Source: Halonotius pteroides
Lineage (GTDB): Archaea; Halobacteriota; Halobacteria; Halobacteriales; Haloferacaceae
NCBI RefSeq assembly: GCF_003605635.1
Contig: NZ_QMDW01000014.1
Coordinates: forward strand, 1 to 59,743
Length of the DNA stretch: 59,743 nt
Reading direction: 5' to 3'
In this document: positions 35,310 through 43,612 of the stretch, piece by piece
How the letters are laid out: the number at the start of each line of letters is the position of its first letter
Numbering within the stretch: the first letter of the stretch is position 1
Notes under the pieces: model-generated
What the model was told of the DNA's origin: nothing
The model's database searches: none
What the model saw: only the letters and a program-made list of their open reading frames with translations
Program-made: the position numbers and the translations under genes

Positions 35310-36127
35310 ACTCGACGTGTGAATCAAATCTTTCAGGCTTAAAACCGGTGCTGGTAGACGCATACGCTGCTGTTCGGTTGCTCTGCTATCTATCAGCCAT
35401 CGGATATCATAACGCGCCGAGTGCTGAGTAGGCGCGTCTTTCGGGCAGGGTTCCCATTCCACTGTCGTATGAGATCTGTTCTACGACACACGCTCAGGAT
35501 CAAATCTCAGAGCAGCGGCCCATACGTTACCCGCTAGTTTCCTCGATAGATTCGATCAGTTGTTTGCCGACAGACTGTCTGGATCCATCCTGGAGAACCA
35601 GCATGTACATACTGCCAACATCCTCGTACTCATCCACCACAAGCGTATGATCGTCTCCCTCTGTGAGATGATGCGATGACTCGAACTGTAGTTGATACAT
35701 CATCCGACTGTTGGAGGTTCGTCCCAAAGAGTCCAGTGTTCCTGACAACGGCAGTGGTTGGGGACGCTGATCCGATGGGAAGCTGAATAGCTTGAGCCAG
35801 TCTCTGCTGCGACGGTGCTAAAACAGCTCAGAAAACAGATAGCTCGGCGATTTATATCTCTAATGGGCTATGTTTGCCATCTTATAACCGGTGTATCGTA
35901 TGGCTAATACTGGTATGTATCAGGTCTCGGAACGGCGGTAGTACTGTTCGCTTAGTCTCCGCATCAAAAAGCCAAAATCAGGCTGATCGCCACCTGTGGT
36001 AACGTTGGTCTCTCACGGTAATCGGGATGTCGAGTTCAGTAGTCGGTCGAAAGCGCGTCTATGATTCCGTCCCCATCCGATGTATCGTGGTTTCATCGTA
36101 AGATGTGAAACACAGTACAGAGAATGT
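35310..36127. other. 818-bp region with little coding signal
   Basis: Apart from one possible short gene at 35527-35748, I see no supported feature. The sequence is lower in GC than the core and has no preserved family motif. It may be a decayed accessory region between membrane-protein genes. Confidence 0.5.
35527..35748 (-). CDS. Possible small acidic protein, unknown
   Basis: Could encode 73 residues with MYQLQFESSHHLTEGDDH and VVDEYEDVGSMYMLVLQDG, a soluble, acidic, strand-rich pattern with haloarchaeal composition. ATG 35748 or an ATG at about 35703 could be the start. No family is recognised. The case rests only on composition and length, so it may be spurious or a remnant. Confidence 0.35.
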   Translation of the reverse strand: MSGTLDSLGRTSNSRMMYQLQFESSHHLTEGDDHTLVVDEYEDVGSMYMLVLQDGSRQSVGKQLIESIEETSG

Positions 36128-36454
36128 TCAGCTTTCAGCAACCATTGCGACAGCGGCCGCCATGCCGAGCAAAAGCAGCCCGAACCCTGCGGTAGCGGCT
36201 GGTATCGATGTCCGGATCAGCGCGCCCCCGGTGAGTGCACCAACCCCGCCAACGGCGGCCCCCGCGCTTGGCGGGAACTCATAATCGGATTGTATCCACC
36301 ACTCGCGATGGGCGATACCCATCGATGTTGCAGCTGCATAGAGCGGCATCAGCGAGAGTGTGATAAGCCAGTCTCCCGAAGCTAATTCCCCGACAAGAAT
36401 CGTTACAGCCAGTCCAACAGCTGTCGAAACCGCATATCGGAGGGCAGAACGCAT
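36128..36454 (-). CDS. Small membrane protein, unknown
   Basis: Encodes about 108 residues from ATG 36454 (an in-frame ATG at 36520 gives 130). Three to four membrane spans are likely: about 7-25, 29-47, 64-82 and 84-105. WWIQSDYEFPPSAGAA forms a hydrophilic loop. No family is recognised. It follows the DUF6498-like gene on the same strand by 93 bp. Confidence 0.55.
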   Translation of the reverse strand: MRSALRYAVSTAVGLAVTILVGELASGDWLITLSLMPLYAAATSMGIAHREWWIQSDYEFPPSAGAAVGGVGALTGGALIRTSIPAATAGFGLLLLGMAAAVAMVAES

Positions 36455-36546
36455 ATCGCGATCTGCAGCCGGTGAGATCAAAAAAGGGTCGGTACGGTGT
36501 CTGTGTATATCGATCAGCAACCGGGCTGAAGTGTATCGTTATCGTC

Positions 36547-37353
36547 TCAGATCTTCTCTAAAAGTGGTTCATTGAGCCTATCGAGGTAGTACATCGCGAG
36601 TTCGGTAGTGAATTTGCCAGCAACGGCAGTGAAGATGAGTGGGCCACTGGCTGCTCCCTCGACACTGACCGCTTTACCCTCCGCAAATCCATACGCGATC
36701 AGTAGGACTGTCAGTCCGGCAGCAACCATGACCAATCCTTGGTAAAACACGTGTTTAAACGCATCCGAAACAGCTGTTTCGCGGTGGCGGCCCTTATAAA
36801 AATAGTCTCGGGCTGTTTGACCACCCTCGCTCAGAAAGACGACTCCGGTGCCGGTGACCACCCACACGGGTAGATCGGTCGCATTACTCGCGGCAACAGC
36901 CGGGCCAGCGACCACACCGCCAAAGCCAAGCCACACCACGGCAAGAAAGAAGATCACGAACACAAGCGCGGGAATCGTTCCAAGATAGACGCCAACATCG
37001 GTTCGTGGAATGGTGAATCGGATATCCTTCCAACTGTGGTCGATGGAAAACGAATCCCGCCATCGGTCGAAGAGCCGACTTGATGCGATAGCCCGGAACG
37101 TTGCCCATTGAGGGCCGCTGAACGCTTCACCTTCGGTCTGTTTACTGGGTCGCTCGCCGGCAAACAGGGCTCGCACGATAGCCCAGACCGAAAGCACGCC
37201 GAGTTCAAGCCAATAAAACGTCAGTAGCACTGCTGCCGACGTATCGAAGGCGAGCAGTCCAACAACAGGGATGGTATTGGCCACCACTACAGAAACTAGC
37301 TTTGCGTCAGGCAACGAGACGTGTGGCGGAGACAGCGTTTCTGTTGGTTCCAT
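36547..37353 (-). CDS. DUF6498-like membrane protein
   Basis: Encodes 268 residues with six or so membrane helices. LLTFYWLELGVLSVWAIVRALFA resembles the recurring segment of DUF6498 proteins, shown here in part: FYWLELGVLSVWAIVRAL. Function is unknown. It starts two bases after the stop of the halocyanin-like gene, so they are probably one operon. Confidence 0.65.
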   Translation of the reverse strand: MEPTETLSPPHVSLPDAKLVSVVVANTIPVVGLLAFDTSAAVLLTFYWLELGVLSVWAIVRALFAGERPSKQTEGEAFSGPQWATFRAIASSRLFDRWRDSFSIDHSWKDIRFTIPRTDVGVYLGTIPALVFVIFFLAVVWLGFGGVVAGPAVAASNATDLPVWVVTGTGVVFLSEGGQTARDYFYKGRHRETAVSDAFKHVFYQGLVMVAAGLTVLLIAYGFAEGKAVSVEGAASGPLIFTAVAGKFTTELAMYYLDRLNEPLLEKI

Positions 37354-37355
37354 GG

Positions 37356-37898
37356 TCAGTTGATCATGTCCACGACGCCCTTCATCTCCTCGTGTGACAC
37401 GGAATGATACCGTGTCACGCCGTTGTCCTCAAACGTGTGTGTAAATGTTGCACCCTGTTCAGTATGGTACCCACTTGCAAACGACCCATCCTTGGCGACG
37501 ACAGTATATCGGCCGCCGTCGCCGATCCAAACCCATTCGACAGTGGTTCCAGGAGCAGTTTCGATTGCTGCCGGAAGAAACGTGTTTTCGATCGAACCGG
37601 ACGATTCACTGCCTGCTCCAACCCGATTCGCAAAGAGACCACTGTCAGTGGGACTTCCGACCTTGATTTGCACCCGGCCGGTGTGTACCCGCCTGACGAC
37701 ACCGTACCGTTTGTCGCCGTCGGCCTGAAATCCATCGTAGCCATTGGCATCCGAGAGATAGTCATCATACGTTGCGTCTTCACCACTGTCAGAATCAACG
37801 CTCACGTTGACGCAGCCAGCACTCCAAGCAAGGCCCCCTGTACCGGCAACCACGGGAAATTGCCGTCTGATTGTCCCTGTCGATGCTGTGTCGCTCAT
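37356..37898 (-). CDS. Halocyanin-like protein with degraded copper site
   Basis: Encodes 180 residues. YDDYLSDANGYDGF, AIETAPGTTVEWVWIGDGG and ATFTHTFEDNGVTRYH follow the halocyanin (blue copper) pattern. In halocyanins four residues bind copper (His, Cys, His, Met). Here the first His is Tyr131, the Cys is Ser166, and only His169 and Met172 remain, with a shortened loop. The N-terminus has TIRRQF and SAGC, a weak Tat-lipoprotein signal. It is therefore unlikely to carry electrons by copper and may have a new binding role. Cotranscribed with the DUF6498-like gene. Confidence 0.78.
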   Translation of the reverse strand: MSDTASTGTIRRQFPVVAGTGGLAWSAGCVNVSVDSDSGEDATYDDYLSDANGYDGFQADGDKRYGVVRRVHTGRVQIKVGSPTDSGLFANRVGAGSESSGSIENTFLPAAIETAPGTTVEWVWIGDGGRYTVVAKDGSFASGYHTEQGATFTHTFEDNGVTRYHSVSHEEMKGVVDMIN

Positions 37899-38107
37899 AG
37901 CGAGACAAAAATCTGGATCGACTTATATCCACAACCGGTGTTTCAGAATCAGATAGCAGCAGTGGCTGCCTTGCTCCAACGAGCGAGAATTGCCCTGCTC
38001 GCGGGCGATGAGTGAATTTCGCCTACCGGCACCCAACCGTGCCCTGGGTTGCTCATTCTGAAACAGTGCCCTGCTGGTTAATGAGATAGATACACACCCG
38101 ATATACT

Positions 38108-38314
38108 ATGATCGATGAGATAGTTGAGTTGCTTCTTGATGTTATCGTCGAATTCATTCCGAACAGCGTATGGAAGATCCTTGCATTCGTGGTTGGAGCC
38201 GTGGCGACAGCAGCCGGCGTCCTTGTGATCGACGAGTCGCTGTGGACAGGTGGAGCGTTGATCACTGTCGGGTTGTTTCTCTTGGCTGGCTCGGTGATCT
38301 CGTGGTTCCGGTAG
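38108..38314 (+). CDS. Small two-helix membrane protein
   Basis: Encodes 68 residues with two membrane spans (about 22-40 and 47-65) separated by a short DESLWTGG turn. ATG 38108 follows a TATA-like GATATAC. Single gene with no recognised family. Its composition is that of real haloarchaeal small membrane proteins, but function is unknown. Confidence 0.55.
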   Translation: MIDEIVELLLDVIVEFIPNSVWKILAFVVGAVATAAGVLVIDESLWTGGALITVGLFLLAGSVISWFR

Positions 38315-38610
38315 TTGATAGACAGTTGTGATGGGCGAACAAATCAGTTCACTGGCAGAGCGGCTCCATGGTGAGTCGATAGATAGTAGCGAGACGGAGA
38401 CTGCTGTGGCCGGTCTGGTTGGTCTTTGATTAAACGCTGTTCAGTTTGGCATGCTCAACGGGAGTTGTATCGGATCACGAATCGGTTGATCAGTATCAAG
38501 CTCTAAGTCTCACAACTTCGAAAATAAGTTTTGATACGTATTTTAGTTTCTCACTCAAAGAAGTGATATGAAATACGGTGTTATACCAATAAAAATCCTC
38601 AATCACTCGA
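38315..38610. other. Intergenic region near the arsenic locus
   Basis: No established gene. A 32-codon frame from ATG 38331 (MGEQISSLAERLHGES) ends at a TGA and looks like the start of a truncated gene. The right half is AT-rich 3' flank of the phosphatase gene. Confidence 0.4.
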
Positions 38611-39069
38611 TTACCGTTCCACCAAACCCTGTATGTACTGTGAACCGGTCGTGTCGACTTCGTCGAACAAATTTGTGACCCGCTGTTCGATATTATCTCG
38701 GATCGCACGAACTTGATCGAGTGCTTGACTATCAGGATCATCCAGTGCCCAGTCACGAACCTCAACATCCTCTGCATCGAGTTCGAGGGTCGAACAACCC
38801 ATCGTGGCGACGACATCACACGATTCGAGCTCCTCGGTTGAGACCTCCCGTGGTGTTCGATCCGAAAGATCGATATCGTGATCTTTCATGACTGTTACGA
38901 CCTCTTTGTGGACGCTGTCGGCGGGGTGAGTACCACCGGTAATGATCTCAACACTGTCTTCAAGGCCACGACGGTCACGCTCACGTTCGGCGAACGCCGT
39001 CGACATCTGACTACGACCAGCGTTCTGTACACAAACAAATCCTAGGGCAACTGACGTATTGTCTTGCAT
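38611..39069 (-). CDS. arsC: Arsenate reductase-like low-molecular-weight phosphatase
   Basis: Encodes 152 residues from ATG 39069. CVQNAGRS (Cys13 to Arg19, a C-x5-R loop) and the C-terminal DWALDDPDSQ acid loop match LMW phosphatase/thioredoxin-type ArsC proteins, which reduce arsenate to arsenite. The haloarchaeal version VCVQNAGRSQM is typical of this group. It lies 85 bp after arsR on the same strand, opposite to arsD-arsA. A tyrosine-phosphatase role is the alternative, but the neighbours favour arsenate. Confidence 0.85.
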   Translation of the reverse strand: MQDNTSVALGFVCVQNAGRSQMSTAFAERERDRRGLEDSVEIITGGTHPADSVHKEVVTVMKDHDIDLSDRTPREVSTEELESCDVVATMGCSTLELDAEDVEVRDWALDDPDSQALDQVRAIRDNIEQRVTNLFDEVDTTGSQYIQGLVER

Positions 39070-39154
39070 GAAAAATAAATTTAATGCCACAGAGTTTAGA
39101 ACTTGTATGTGAAATATATATGTCTCAATAGCACAGTCCGCCGACCGGTAGTAG

Positions 39155-39553
39155 TTATAAGACAACGGATCGAGAGCCGTCGAGTGCGATTAGTATAGCA
39201 GTGGCCCGATTTGTTGTCTTGTATTTGCGCCACTTCCCATCTTTTCGTCGTGTGAGGAGCCCAGCCTCGGTGAGCTGAGAGAGTGCATGGCTAATTGCGC
39301 TGTCGCTCACATCAAGTAATGGTGCGAATTCACAGACACACAGCTCCTCACCAGCAGTATGGAGGATTCGGACGATTTTGTACCGAGTTTCGTTAGATAG
39401 TGCGGACAGCAAGTCGACATCTGCTTCGAGATCAGGGCCACCGATGGATGCATCCAACTGTTTGAGTTCTTCGAGTCGCTCTTGGAGCGCGTCGCTCGTA
39501 CAGCTCCCCCGCTCGTCGGAGAGATACCGTTGGAGTCGGTCGCTTGCTGACAT
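39155..39553 (-). CDS. arsR: ArsR-family arsenic-responsive repressor
   Basis: Encodes 132 residues. A winged helix spans about 45-120, with ELCVCEF (Cys72, Cys74) in the position of the classic ArsR arsenite-sensing cysteines and SDSAISHALSQL as recognition helix. Binding of As(III) or Sb(III) would release it from operators. It diverges from arsD across 410 bp and probably controls both sides. Confidence 0.9.
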   Translation of the reverse strand: MSASDRLQRYLSDERGSCTSDALQERLEELKQLDASIGGPDLEADVDLLSALSNETRYKIVRILHTAGEELCVCEFAPLLDVSDSAISHALSQLTEAGLLTRRKDGKWRKYKTTNRATAILIALDGSRSVVL

Positions 39554-39963
39554 ACAGTTACTTGAGCGATGGGTAGATTAATTCTTTTGTAGTCATCTGT
39601 TGGTCAGTAGTTACTCTGCAACAAAACGATTTAGAATATGCTAATCTGATTTTGATTGGCACGCTATACGCTATACTGATAGAAGAGACACTCGACACGA
39701 CCAGTGAGGGGCGGGAACATATTAGGACACGGTTGCCTGCTCTGAACCGATTATTGAGTTTCCACAGGTTTTAATAAATAGCGTGCAACGGTATGATTCG
39801 CCTCTTACCAAGACTAAATCCGCCGACTGTCAGTTTAGTGATCACCGAAACGTTTAGGTAAACGGTTCATCTTTTGTTCAAATGAGTCCAAAACGAGTTC
39901 CAATCACAGTCGACGGTTCCAACTAGTCGAGACCCGCTTGATCAATACTCAAACGACCCCCCA
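39554..39963. promoter_or_regulatory. Divergent arsR / arsD promoter region
   Basis: No gene in 410 bp. CGTTTAGGTAAACG at 39851-39864 is a perfect 6-2-6 inverted repeat and a good ArsR operator candidate, 100 bp before arsD. TTTTAATAAATAG near 39769-39781 and ACGCTATACGCTATACTG near 39661-39678 are TATA-like; the latter has the tandem copy CGCTATA. The arsR ATG has GATTAATTC about 16-24 bp before it. Confidence 0.5.
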
Positions 39964-40299
39964 ATGACTCAAATCCAACTTTACGAAGAAGCGATGTGTT
40001 GTTCAACAGGTGTCTGCGGACCCGACCCTGACGACGAACTTGTCGAACTGAGTGCTGCACTTGATCAACTCGAAGAGGAGTTCGAGGCCGCCGAAATTTC
40101 ACGTGCCAACATGCAGCATAACATCGACGAGTTCCTCAACACCCAGGAGATCTACGATCTTGTCGAGGAGAACGGCCCCGAGATCCTCCCGATCACGACC
40201 GTCGACGGCGAGATTGTCGCCAAGGAGGAGTACCTCTCCTACGACGAACTGGCAGCCGAACTGCGCGCAAACCAACCCCAGACCCAGGAGGCCGACTGA
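39964..40299 (+). CDS. arsD: ArsD arsenic metallochaperone
   Basis: Encodes 111 residues. YEEAMCCSTGVCGPDPD carries Cys12, Cys13 and Cys18, the As(III) site of ArsD proteins, which hand arsenite to the ArsA ATPase. The C-terminal half (LPITTVDGEIVAKEEYLS) keeps the thioredoxin-like fold. The next gene starts at the base after its stop, so arsD and arsA are cotranscribed. Confidence 0.93.
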   Translation: MTQIQLYEEAMCCSTGVCGPDPDDELVELSAALDQLEEEFEAAEISRANMQHNIDEFLNTQEIYDLVEENGPEILPITTVDGEIVAKEEYLSYDELAAELRANQPQTQEAD

Positions 40300-42237
40300 A
40301 TGGCAACAACGCAAACAACGACAGACGCACGAGACATCGTCGAACCGAGTAGTGATGACACAGAGTTCGTTTTCTTTAGCGGGAAAGGCGGTGTCGGCAA
40401 GAGTACAGTCAGTTGTGCGACCGCAACATGGCTCGCCGATAACGACTATAATACGCTTCTCGTTACAACTGATCCCGCGCCAAACCTCTCGGACATCTTC
40501 GGCCAAGAGATCGGCCACGAAGTGACTGGTATCGATGGAGTCGACAACCTCTCGGCTATCGAGATCGATCCCGATCAGGCCGCCGAGGACTACCGCCAAG
40601 AGACCATTGAGCCGATGCGGGAACTGCTTGACGACGAGCAGATAGCGGCTGTTGAAGAACAGCTCAACAGTCCGTGTGTCGAAGAGATTGCTGCCTTCGA
40701 CAACTTCGTTGATTTCATGGATTCTCCGGAGTACGATGTGGTTGTCTTCGATACCGCACCCACGGGCCATACCATCCGGCTCATGGAACTGCCGTCCGAC
40801 TGGAATGACGAACTCGAAAAGGGTGGGTCGACCTGTATCGGCCCCGCAGCCTCGATGGAAGACCGGAAACAGGAGTACGAGCGTGCCATTGACACACTGC
40901 AGGACAGCGAGAAAACCTCGTTTGCGTTCGTCGGGAAACCCGAGGACTCCTCTGTCGACGAGATCGAAAGGAGTGCGTCTGATCTAAGCGAACTTGGCAT
41001 CGAATCCCAATTGCTGATCATCAACGGCTATCTGCCCAACTCAGTCTGTGAGGATCCCTTCTTCGAAGGAAAACGCGAGGACGAACAGGCAGTCATCAAA
41101 CGCGCCAAATCCGAGTTCGACGCCGATGCGATGGCAACCTACCCGCTCCAGCCCGGCGAGATTGCCGGTCTCGACCTGCTCGCTGATGTTGGTGGTGTTC
41201 TCTACGATGGCGACGAGGCCACCGTCAACGTCGGGTCGGCAACCAGCGTCGACACCGAGGAGGCGGTCGATTTCGATTCGCTGACCGATCCAAAGGCGGT
41301 CACCGAGAACCTCAAGCCGGTCGACGGCGAGACGCGCTACCTGTTTTTCACCGGGAAAGGCGGTGTCGGCAAAAGCACCATCGCTGCAACGTCGGCGACC
41401 AAACTCGCCGAAGCGGGCTACGAGACGCTCGTGGTCACGACCGACCCAGCCGCGCATCTCGAAGACATCTTCGGCGAAGCCGTCGGCCACGATCCGACCT
41501 CGGTGAGCCAAGCAAACCTCGATGCAGCCCGCATCGACCAGGAGAAAGCCCTCGAAGAGTACCGTGAGCAGGTTCTCGATCACGTCACCGAGATGTACGA
41601 GAACAAAGAGGATACCCAGGTCGACGTTGATGCGGCCATCGCTAACGTCGAGGAGGAATTGGAGTCGCCGTGTGCTGAGGAGATGGCAGCCCTTGAGAAG
41701 TTCGTGGCCTACTTCGAGGAGGATGGCTACGATATCGTCGTCTTCGATACTGCTCCGACCGGTCACACCCTGCGACTGCTCGAACTCCCCTCGGACTGGA
41801 AGGGGTTCATGGATCTCGGCTCACTGACGAAAGGTACGGCTCCCGCGAAGGGCGATCAGTACGACACCGTCATCGAGACAATGCAGAACCCCGATAAGAG
41901 TTCGTTCGCCTTCGTGATGTACCCCGAGTATACGCCGATGATGGAGGCCCACCGGGCGGCCGAGGATTTGAAGGATCAGGTCGGCATCGAGACCGCGTTT
42001 GTCGTCGCTAACTACCTCCTGCCCGAGGAGTACGGCGATAACGCCTTCTTCGCCAACCGGCGAGCCCAACAACAGCAGTATCTGGGCGAGATCAAGGATC
42101 GCTTCGAGACGCCGATGATGCTCGCGCCACTCCGACAGGATGAGCCGATTGGCCTTGATGAACTCAGCGCGTTCGGCGGCGCAGTGACTGGGCTTGATGC
42201 TCTCGATGAACAGGTTACGGGGGTGCCACAGCAATGA
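40300..42237 (+). CDS. arsA: ArsA arsenite-transporting ATPase (two-domain)
   Basis: Encodes 645 residues built of two homologous halves. Each has a deviant Walker A GKGGVGKST (about residues 28-36 and 352-360) and the ArsA signature DTAPTGHT. LESPCAEEM and NSPCVEEI hold single cysteines that may bind As(III). ArsA energises arsenite extrusion, usually with a membrane ArsB or Acr3 permease, which is not present nearby. It overlaps the next gene by four bases. Confidence 0.95.
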   Translation: MATTQTTTDARDIVEPSSDDTEFVFFSGKGGVGKSTVSCATATWLADNDYNTLLVTTDPAPNLSDIFGQEIGHEVTGIDGVDNLSAIEIDPDQAAEDYRQETIEPMRELLDDEQIAAVEEQLNSPCVEEIAAFDNFVDFMDSPEYDVVVFDTAPTGHTIRLMELPSDWNDELEKGGSTCIGPAASMEDRKQEYERAIDTLQDSEKTSFAFVGKPEDSSVDEIERSASDLSELGIESQLLIINGYLPNSVCEDPFFEGKREDEQAVIKRAKSEFDADAMATYPLQPGEIAGLDLLADVGGVLYDGDEATVNVGSATSVDTEEAVDFDSLTDPKAVTENLKPVDGETRYLFFTGKGGVGKSTIAATSATKLAEAGYETLVVTTDPAAHLEDIFGEAVGHDPTSVSQANLDAARIDQEKALEEYREQVLDHVTEMYENKEDTQVDVDAAIANVEEELESPCAEEMAALEKFVAYFEEDGYDIVVFDTAPTGHTLRLLELPSDWKGFMDLGSLTKGTAPAKGDQYDTVIETMQNPDKSSFAFVMYPEYTPMMEAHRAAEDLKDQVGIETAFVVANYLLPEEYGDNAFFANRRAQQQQYLGEIKDRFETPMMLAPLRQDEPIGLDELSAFGGAVTGLDALDEQVTGVPQQ

Positions 42238-42596
42238 GCGACGCCGAATCAGTTGACACTGTCGAGGCGAAACTGCAGGCATTTGTCGACGCTGTTGAAA
42301 ACAGCGAGACCTACCAGCAGTTCGTCGAAGCGAGTGAGCAGCTCGAAGCTGATCAAGAAGCGACGGAACTACTCGAAACCTACCAGCAAAAACAACAACA
42401 GCTACAAGAGAACTTCGATCAAGAGCTCATGGCTGAACTCCAGGAGCTTCAATCCGATCTCTCGAACAACGAGACGATTCAACAGCACCGAGCGGCACAG
42501 TCGGAACTCATTGAGCTGCTCCAACAGACGAACGACGTTATCAGCGAGCCCATCGGCATGGAGTTCGCCCAGACGTCGGGAGGTGGGTGCTGTTGA
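42234..42596 (+). CDS. YlbF/YmcA-like helical protein ending in Cys-Cys (HcsL-like)
   Basis: Encodes 120 residues, helical with a YETYQQFVEAS-like YlbF pattern (SETYQQFVEASEQLEADQEA) and a tail GGGCC directly before the stop. I recall haloarchaeal families named halo-CC-star (HcsL, long; HcsS, short) with this ending, found near ars genes. The vicinal C-terminal cysteines suit arsenite binding or disulfide transfer. It overlaps arsA and the next gene, so dose is coupled to ArsA. Confidence 0.75.
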   Translation: MSDAESVDTVEAKLQAFVDAVENSETYQQFVEASEQLEADQEATELLETYQQKQQQLQENFDQELMAELQELQSDLSNNETIQQHRAAQSELIELLQQTNDVISEPIGMEFAQTSGGGCC

Positions 42597-42769
42597 GCAC
42601 TACTGACGACAGTGTGCTTGCGGCCGCTGAAGCACTCGGAGAGGAACTCCGTAATGCCCAAGAAGAGTCGACAGAGTTCGACTCGCTGCTGCTTCGGTGT
42701 AACGACACGATCACCGAGGAGATCGGTGTCGACTACGGCGATGCGTGCGATACTGACGATTGCTGTTAG
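42593..42769 (+). CDS. Small Cys-Cys-tailed protein (HcsS-like)
   Basis: Encodes 58 residues from TTG 42593, which overlaps the previous stop (TTGA); GTG 42587 gives two more residues. The helical body resembles the C-terminal part of the preceding YlbF-like protein, and the chain ends TDDCC. Two proteins with CC tails in one ars operon suggest a paired role. Function is not established; arsenite handling is the natural reading. Confidence 0.7.
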   Translation: MSTTDDSVLAAAEALGEELRNAQEESTEFDSLLLRCNDTITEEIGVDYGDACDTDDCC

Positions 42770-42819
42770 TCGACAATCACCCTGATTTCGACGCAACCCT
42801 TATTCTATAATGTTAGCAT

Positions 42820-43429
42820 ATGCCGATTGAGATGCCGGAGTTGTTGGATCCGCTTTCAGATCGTGCCCGCCGAATGACCGATGCCTACAGTGTGGGGATT
42901 GAGATAACTGAACAGTTGAGAGCGGGCGACTCTCTCTCGTCGGGTATTGGAAAAAGTTCGATTCGAACTGCATTACCTGCTGACGCATATCCTGAGTGGC
43001 ACCCTGCTTCGCATCATTTCTTGGGAGAACCCGACTTCTCATTTACCGAGAGATCACGGGCGGCAGTTATCGAACATGAACTCGGTATCAAGGGTTCGCT
43101 GAGGTGTTCGACTTGGATCATATCCCCGACAGGTCAGCGCTGTCGCGAACCTGGCACAAACGCTTTGACGGCGGTGTCCGCGGGTTTGTTCAGATCGTCG
43201 CCCACCTCGTGGTCAAAGAGGCCCACGAGCGTTATTTCTCGGCTCCTAGTGTTCGACCGAAATCTGAGGTTGTCGACAAAAAACTCATGCTATCGAGTAC
43301 GGCGAAACAACTGGTCGAGAATTCACTGACGAGCAAATCTATCGGACGACCAGACTCGCTCGTGACCACGGTTTCGAGAGGTTCGACACGAAAAATCGGG
43401 AATCAGCGTGTCTATTGACGGGTGGGTAA
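42820..43429 (+). pseudogene. Decayed IS transposase fragment
   Basis: Three frame segments join into one recognisable haloarchaeal transposase N-terminus. From ATG 42820, MPIEMPELLDPLSDRARR runs to ELGIKG. One base is then missing near 43094, and VFDLDHIPDRSALSRTWHKR continues in another frame to about 43318. A second shift leads to FTDEQIYRTTRLARDHGFE, ending at TAA 43427-43429 after a non-homologous tail. The catalytic 3' part is absent. It lies right after the ars genes, consistent with past transposition at this locus. Confidence 0.78.
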
Positions 43430-43567
43430 CAGCCGAGATAGCGGTCAAAGCGAGCAAGGAAGGGATGTGTGACCGAGCGTTTCGTCTCGCGGGCTGTGCC
43501 CACTCGGCATTGAGGCGGTTTGGGACTCGCAGTGGCTCGTGTTGTCCCGCCCCAGTTACATCGCGTC

Positions 43568-43583
43568 ACCGAGCTTGCTCGGT
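43568..43583. terminator. Hairpin beyond the thermosome stop
   Basis: ACCGAGC and GCTCGGT form a 7-bp stem with a 2-base loop, 30 bp past the stop of the minus-strand thermosome gene. No poly-U stretch follows on that strand, so it is either an archaeal 3'-end structure or unrelated. Confidence 0.4.
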
Positions 43584-43612
43584 TGCGTATGGGAAAGTCA
43601 GTGGCCTGACCT

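Noticed and set aside
35235-35462. 75-codon minus-strand frame
   Set aside because: Overlaps the 3' end of the membrane protein gene and has a basic, patternless product.
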